Shown: piece after piece, positions 60,376-64,000 of the stretch
How positions within the stretch are numbered: position 1 is the first letter of the stretch
How the letters are laid out: every line of letters begins with the position of its first letter
DNA from: JAIVGZ01 sp964552205
GTDB lineage: Bacteria; Pseudomonadota; Gammaproteobacteria; Natronospirales; JAIVGZ01
Assembly: GCA_964552205.1 (NCBI GenBank)
Contig: CAZKFT010000006.1
Span: 1-64,000, forward strand
Reading direction: 5' to 3'
DNA length: 64,000 nt
Translations under genes and position numbers: made by a program
The notes under the pieces: model-generated
Told to the model about the DNA's origin: nothing
Databases searched by the model: none
What the model saw: the letters and a program-made list of their open reading frames with translations, nothing else

Positions 60376-61107
60376 ATGACTAACAAATCCAATTTCGCCC
60401 CCTTGATGTCGCTTGTGGTGGCCGCCCTGTTCGTCGCCGGATGTGATGGCTCCGTATTCGGGAGCGTGGTCATTCCTGATGGCACCCAGAATGCAACAGC
60501 GTCGCAGACCGTCAACGGGTCCATTTCCGTAGGGAATGATGTGACTGTGACCTCTGGCACGTTCCGAACTGTGAACGGTGCTGCTGTCGTTGGGCAGCGC
60601 AGCACTGTCCCTGGCATCTCGGTGGTCAACGGAGCGATTCGAATTGGTGAAGACAGCCGCACGGGTGAGTTGGAGACCGTGAACGGCGGAATCGTGTTGT
60701 CCGAGCGTGCGCAAAGTTCAAGCAACCTTCAAACCGTCAACGGTGAAATCAGGGTAGCCACCGGGGCTGCCATTGCGGGAAACGTACGGGCAGTGAACGG
60801 GCGAATCACGCTTGATGGCGTTGCCGTAGGCGGGGATATCGAAAACGTGAATGGCGGAATCACACTGTCCGGTGCAACGGTGGTTGAAGGAGACCTCATC
60901 GTACGCAGGACGCAAGGCTTGAGCCTGGATACCTCTGATCCACCGGTTGTTGTCATCGGTGCCGAGGTACAAATCAAGGGTCGGCTCACCTTCGAGCGCA
61001 CTGTGGATCTCCAGATCCATCGGGGCGCCCAAGTTGGAGAGATTACCGGTGCCACGCCGACTTGGATTGAACCCACTACCGTAACAGGCGACAACAACGA
61101 GGGTTGA
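60376..61107 (+). CDS. Repeat lipoprotein, predicted beta-helix
   Basis: A 243-residue protein. The lipobox is VAGC (Cys23). Seven repeats of 18-20 residues follow, each centred on VNG: at residues 46, 66, 84, 102, 121, 140 and 158, in forms such as QTVNGSISVG, ETVNGGIVLS and QTVNGEIRVA. The pattern suggests a right-handed beta-helix or bactofilin-like solenoid, followed by another strand-rich part (DLIVRRTQGLSLD, EVQIKGRLTF) and a short tail. The repeat type occurs in DUF4097-like and polymer-forming proteins, but I do not recognise an exact family. A GGAGG sequence precedes the ATG. No function is assigned. Confidence 0.8.
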   Translation: MTNKSNFAPLMSLVVAALFVAGCDGSVFGSVVIPDGTQNATASQTVNGSISVGNDVTVTSGTFRTVNGAAVVGQRSTVPGISVVNGAIRIGEDSRTGELETVNGGIVLSERAQSSSNLQTVNGEIRVATGAAIAGNVRAVNGRITLDGVAVGGDIENVNGGITLSGATVVEGDLIVRRTQGLSLDTSDPPVVVIGAEVQIKGRLTFERTVDLQIHRGAQVGEITGATPTWIEPTTVTGDNNEG

Positions 61108-61114
61108 TACCGGT

Positions 61115-61855
61115 TTGAACCCGTTAGCGCTGTTCCGTTCCGTACGGCAGCCATTGCCGCCGTACACGCTGCGTGTCAGCAGGCGCGCGCGCCGGATGTG
61201 GCTGCGGGTTTCCCGATGGGGGCGCATCGAGGTCGTTGTACCAGTGCGCCATAGCCAGGCCGGGGTGGAGGCTTTCGTCGATGAGAATCGCTCATGGATC
61301 AAGAGGACGCTGGTCGAGTTCAATCGCGAGTACGGGCCAGCGCCGAGAATGGTTCTGCCGACCCGGCTGGTACTCAAGGCAACTGGTGAAACATGGACGG
61401 TCAAGTTCCGGAAGGTTTCAGGAATAGCGCCGCGGCTACGAGAATTTCCGGACCAGTGCCTTTTACTAGAGGCAGAGAAAAATACGCCACAGGTATGGGC
61501 GGGTTTGCTGCGGGCATGGCTTCAGCGGCATGGCAAAGCAGAACTGACGCCGTGGCTCAGGGGCATATCGCAAGAAATGGGGCTGAGGTATCGCCGCGTT
61601 CAGGTTCGAGGTCAGCGAACCCGATGGGGAAGTTGTTCGAATTCCGGCACCATCAGTTTGAATTATTGCCTGTTGTTCCTGCCACCACGTTTGGTGCGCT
61701 ATCTCATGGTGCACGAACTATCACATCTCCGGCACATGAATCACTCCAAGCGTTTCTGGGACCGTGTGGCGGAGCACTCACCCAACTGGCGGAAGCTGGA
61801 TGCGGAGTTGCGGGAGGCGCGACGCCTGGTCCCCGACTGGGTGGAACTCGCCTAG
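61115..61855 (+). CDS. YgjP-like metallopeptidase domain protein (M48/SprT-like)
   Basis: A 246-residue protein of the DUF45/YgjP family. The zinc motif is HELSH (His200, Glu201, His204) in YLMVHELSHLRHMNHSKRFW, and the preceding RGQRTRWGSCSNSGTISLNYCLLF is diagnostic. The N-terminus YTLRVSRRARRMWLRVSRWGRIEVVVP is also typical. E. coli YgjP is reported as a UTP pyrophosphatase, so protease activity should not be assumed. It begins with TTG 61115, seven bases after the previous stop. Confidence 0.87.
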   Translation: MNPLALFRSVRQPLPPYTLRVSRRARRMWLRVSRWGRIEVVVPVRHSQAGVEAFVDENRSWIKRTLVEFNREYGPAPRMVLPTRLVLKATGETWTVKFRKVSGIAPRLREFPDQCLLLEAEKNTPQVWAGLLRAWLQRHGKAELTPWLRGISQEMGLRYRRVQVRGQRTRWGSCSNSGTISLNYCLLFLPPRLVRYLMVHELSHLRHMNHSKRFWDRVAEHSPNWRKLDAELREARRLVPDWVELA

Positions 61856-62055
61856 TAATGTGGTGGAGGAGGCTCCTCGCCCTCGGTTGCAGCCTCTGTC
61901 ATGCTTGCCATTCGTTCCCGCAACACCCCCAACTCGTCTCTCAGCGTTCCACTGAGTCGTTGCTGAAGCGCCAGTTCGTCACTCATGGCGCCAAGCGCCG
62001 CTTCAAGATGCGCGATTCGGATTTCCAGTTCGGTGATACGCTCTGCGTCTGACAT
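61852..62055 (-). CDS. slyX: SlyX family protein
   Basis: A 67-residue coiled-coil protein: LEIRIAHLEAALGAMSDELALQQ is a continuous heptad pattern (about 9-52), and it ends with the family's PPPPHY. SlyX is widespread and of unknown function. Its ATG (62055-62053) overlaps the rlmL ATG (62054-62056) head-to-head in CATG. Its stop overlaps that of the YgjP-like gene by four bases (CTAG). Confidence 0.93.
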   Translation of the reverse strand: MSDAERITELEIRIAHLEAALGAMSDELALQQRLSGTLRDELGVLRERMASMTEAATEGEEPPPPHY

Positions 62056-64000
62056 GGGAACCTATTTTGCCACGGCCGCTCGCGGTACCGAGTACCTTCT
62101 TGCCGAGGAACTGCGTTTATTAGGAGCGGAGGAGGTGCGGGAATCGCGGGCCGGCGTATATTTCAGCGGCCCATTGGAGGTCGGGTACCGCGCCTGTATC
62201 GGTTCGCGACTTGCGAGCAGGGTCCTGCATGAAATAGCCCGGTTTCCTGCAGTTACCGCCGATCAACTCTACGCCGGGGCCCGGGAAATTGACTGGGACA
62301 ACTTAATCGTCCCCGGCGCCACCATCGCTGTGGAGGTCAATGGGACAACCCCCGAGCTGAACAACTCCCACTTCTCTGCCTTGCGCATCAAGGATGCCGT
62401 GGTCGATGTCATGAGAGAAGCGAGGGACGGCATTCGCCCCGCAATTGATACCGAACACCCGGATTTCGCCATTTTTGCGCTTTTGCGCAAAGGTGAGGTG
62501 CGCGTGTCCTTTGATCTCGCCGGCAGGCCTCTGCACCGGCGTGGCTATCGGGAGGAGGCGGGTGAGGCGCCTTTGCGAGAGACTCTGGCGGCCGCCTTGC
62601 TGCTGCGTAGTGGATGGCCGGACATTGCCGCGCGCGGAGGCGCGTTTCTGGACCCGATGTGTGGTGCAGGTACGTTGGCCATTGAGGCCGCACTCATGGC
62701 CACGGACGGCGCCCCAGGTCTGCTTTGGGCAAGCCAGAGCCCGCGGGGGTGGCGGGGCCACGACTTGAAGTCATGGCACGGTTTGGTGGTCGAGGCGGCG
62801 GACCGCATGGAGCAGGGCATGGAAAGCCTACCGCCGATTCACGGATCGGACCGCGATCCTCGCGTAATCGAGATCGCCAAGCGCAATGCCAAACGAGCCG
62901 GCGTTGGGAAGCACATCCATTTTTCGGTGGCAGAAGCCACTACGGTAAGTCCGCCAGCTGCAACAGGGCTATTGGTCACCAATCCTCCGTACGGGGAAAG
63001 GATTGCCCATGACACCATGCTGGTCCCGCTGTATGCGGGGCTAGGCCAGCGGCTCAGGGATGCATTCGAAGGCTGGCATGCAGCCATTCTCACGCCGACG
63101 CCTGAGCTTGGATTCCACCTTGGCTTGCGTTCCCATCGCCAAGGCACATTCTGGAATGGTCCGATTGAGTGCCAGCTGCTCGAATTCGAAGTCCTACCAG
63201 AGCGGGCGCGGGTTCCCCATGGTCAGGTCGAGCCCGCGCCAGATTTCGCCAACCGTCTACGGAAGAACCTGAAAGCATTGTCGAAATGGGCTACTCGCGA
63301 AGGGGTGGAATGTTTCCGGGTCTATGACGCGGACCTGCCGGAATACGCCCTGGCCATCGACCTGTATGGGCATTTCGTTCATGTGCAGGAATACGCGCCC
63401 CCGAAAACCATTGATCCTGACAAGGCGCGAAAACGGCTGGATGCCGCATTGGCGGCTTTGCCAGGCGTCCTAGGCGTGGATGCTGCCGACATCTACCTGA
63501 AACAACGACAGCGAGGAAAAGGGGGTGCCCGTTACGGCAAACTCGCAGAGGGCGGTCGCAACCACGAAGTGAGCGAGGGTCCGGCCCGGTTTTGGGTGAA
63601 CTTCACCGACCATCTCGATACTGGCGTGTTCTTGGACCATAGGCCAGTCAGAGAATATATAAGAAAAACAGCTAGTAACAAGACATTTCTAAACCTTTAC
63701 TGTTATACTGCGACGGCCACCGTTCATGCCGCTCTGGGCGGCGCCAAGTCCAGCACCTCGGTGGATATGTCCCGCACCTATCTGGACTGGGCGCGCCGCA
63801 ACTTCTTGTTGAACGGGGTGGACCAAAAGGCGCACGAACTGATCCAGGCAGATTGCACCAAGTGGTTGGAGGTGTGTACGGCCAAATACGACCTCATCTT
63901 CCTGGATCCACCCACCTTCTCGAGTTCCAAGCGTATGGAGGGCGTGCTGGATGTGCAGCGCGACCATGTCACCATGATTCGTCAGGCGGTGGCGTGCCTC
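62054..64000 (+). CDS. rlmL: 23S rRNA (guanine-2445-N2 / 2069-N7) methyltransferase RlmL/RlmK, truncated by window end
   Basis: The first 649 codons of a bifunctional rRNA methyltransferase; the 3' end is outside the window. A THUMP domain (about 1-155) is followed by the RlmL catalytic domain with DPMCGAGTLAIEAALMA and TNPPYGER, then the RlmK part with NRLRKNLKAL, YLKQRQRGKGGARYGKLAEGG and FLNLYCYTATATVHAALGGA, and FLDPPTFSSSKRM. The RlmK SAM motif reads YTAT, with Ala553 where Gly is usual (YTGT). That residue is at the end of a 70-base AT-rich patch unlike the rest of the gene. Confidence 0.93.
   Translation, partial: MGTYFATAARGTEYLLAEELRLLGAEEVRESRAGVYFSGPLEVGYRACIGSRLASRVLHEIARFPAVTADQLYAGAREIDWDNLIVPGATIAVEVNGTTPELNNSHFSALRIKDAVVDVMREARDGIRPAIDTEHPDFAIFALLRKGEVRVSFDLAGRPLHRRGYREEAGEAPLRETLAAALLLRSGWPDIAARGGAFLDPMCGAGTLAIEAALMATDGAPGLLWASQSPRGWRGHDLKSWHGLVVEAADRMEQGMESLPPIHGSDRDPRVIEIAKRNAKRAGVGKHIHFSVAEATTVSPPAATGLLVTNPPYGERIAHDTMLVPLYAGLGQRLRDAFEGWHAAILTPTPELGFHLGLRSHRQGTFWNGPIECQLLEFEVLPERARVPHGQVEPAPDFANRLRKNLKALSKWATREGVECFRVYDADLPEYALAIDLYGHFVHVQEYAPPKTIDPDKARKRLDAALAALPGVLGVDAADIYLKQRQRGKGGARYGKLAEGGRNHEVSEGPARFWVNFTDHLDTGVFLDHRPVREYIRKTASNKTFLNLYCYTATATVHAALGGAKSSTSVDMSRTYLDWARRNFLLNGVDQKAHELIQADCTKWLEVCTAKYDLIFLDPPTFSSSKRMEGVLDVQRDHVTMIRQAVACL
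63641..63709 (+). other. AT-rich patch with atypical codons inside rlmL
   Basis: About 69 bases of clearly lower GC than the surrounding gene, with codons rare elsewhere in the window (AGG, AGA twice, ATA, CTA, AGT, AAA, ACA) in a row. The reading frame stays open and encodes PVREYIRKTASNKTFLNLY, so this is coding sequence of unusual composition, not an insertion. It ends next to the replaced Gly of the SAM motif. Confidence 0.6.

Noticed and set aside
1..64000. CRISPR arrays, insertion sequences, prophage genes, toxin-antitoxin pairs
   Set aside because: No regularly spaced repeats, no transposase or integrase motifs and no phage structural genes were seen on either strand.

Overview
The window looks like core chromosome of a GC-rich Gram-negative gammaproteobacterium. 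It encodes lipid A synthesis and export (lpxK, kdsB, msbA), the Lol lipoprotein pathway, type II secretion genes, ExbB/ExbD, RNase E and an FtsK translocase. Gene order in several blocks matches that known for Escherichia coli (comEC-msbA-lpxK-ycaR-kdsB; rne/rluC-yceF-yceD-rpmF-plsX-fabH; clpS-clpA-infA-aat-trxB; ftsK-lolA-rarA-serS). The SUF regulator type and overall content suggest a relative of the Xanthomonadales/Lysobacterales or Wenzhouxiangella-like lineages. That placement is inference, since there is no rRNA gene here. No phage, insertion sequence, CRISPR array or biosynthetic cluster is visible.

Layout. 1-1159: agmatine deiminase and the start of N-carbamoylputrescine amidase (minus). 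1210-11117: lolCD, a convergent DUF2062 gene, then a long plus-strand run comEC-exbB-exbD-msbA-lpxK-ycaR-kdsB-phosphatase. 11114-18453: rne (minus), diverging from rluC-HAD; yceF (minus); yceD-rpmF-plsX-fabH. 18450-24673: an SDR gene and gspC-D-E-F (minus). 24735-25540: the wreck of a CHASE2-type cyclase gene. 25559-31114: clpSA against infA-aat-GNAT-trxB. 31176-38428: ald, ftsK, lolA, a vanZ-like gene, rarA, serS, then a broken and an intact tRNA-Ser. 38453-45821: accessory membrane and stress-type genes (YkgJ, MscS, methyltransferase, SLC13 carrier, secreted CHAT protein, small membrane protein, histidine phosphatase, DUF819, LEA lipoprotein). 45865-52165: a complete minus-strand SUF operon, regulator-B-C-D-S-U-T-Rieske. 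52211-64000: small membrane enzymes, rarD, a NERD-like protein, mtfA, a glutathionyl-hydroquinone reductase, an acyltransferase, MAPEG, a large secreted amidohydrolase with a beta-propeller, a repeat lipoprotein, a YgjP-like metalloprotein, slyX and the first 649 codons of rlmL.

The sequence is very compact. Genes in the same direction overlap by 1-16 bases. Seven of the eleven convergent junctions overlap, four of them by exactly four bases with interlocked stop codons. Several genes that begin transcription units have a -10-like hexamer 6-9 bases before the start codon and no Shine-Dalgarno sequence, which points to leaderless or nearly leaderless mRNAs. The best regulatory site is an IscR-type palindrome in overlapping face-to-face promoters between the SUF regulator and a Mpo1-like gene.

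I found no clearly new multi-gene system. The items most worth checking are the suf intergenic operator, the leaderless-promoter pattern, the tRNA-Ser copy interrupted in its anticodon loop, the AT-rich patch in rlmL with a changed SAM-motif residue, the non-standard start of plsX, and the secreted CHAT / small membrane protein / histidine phosphatase trio.
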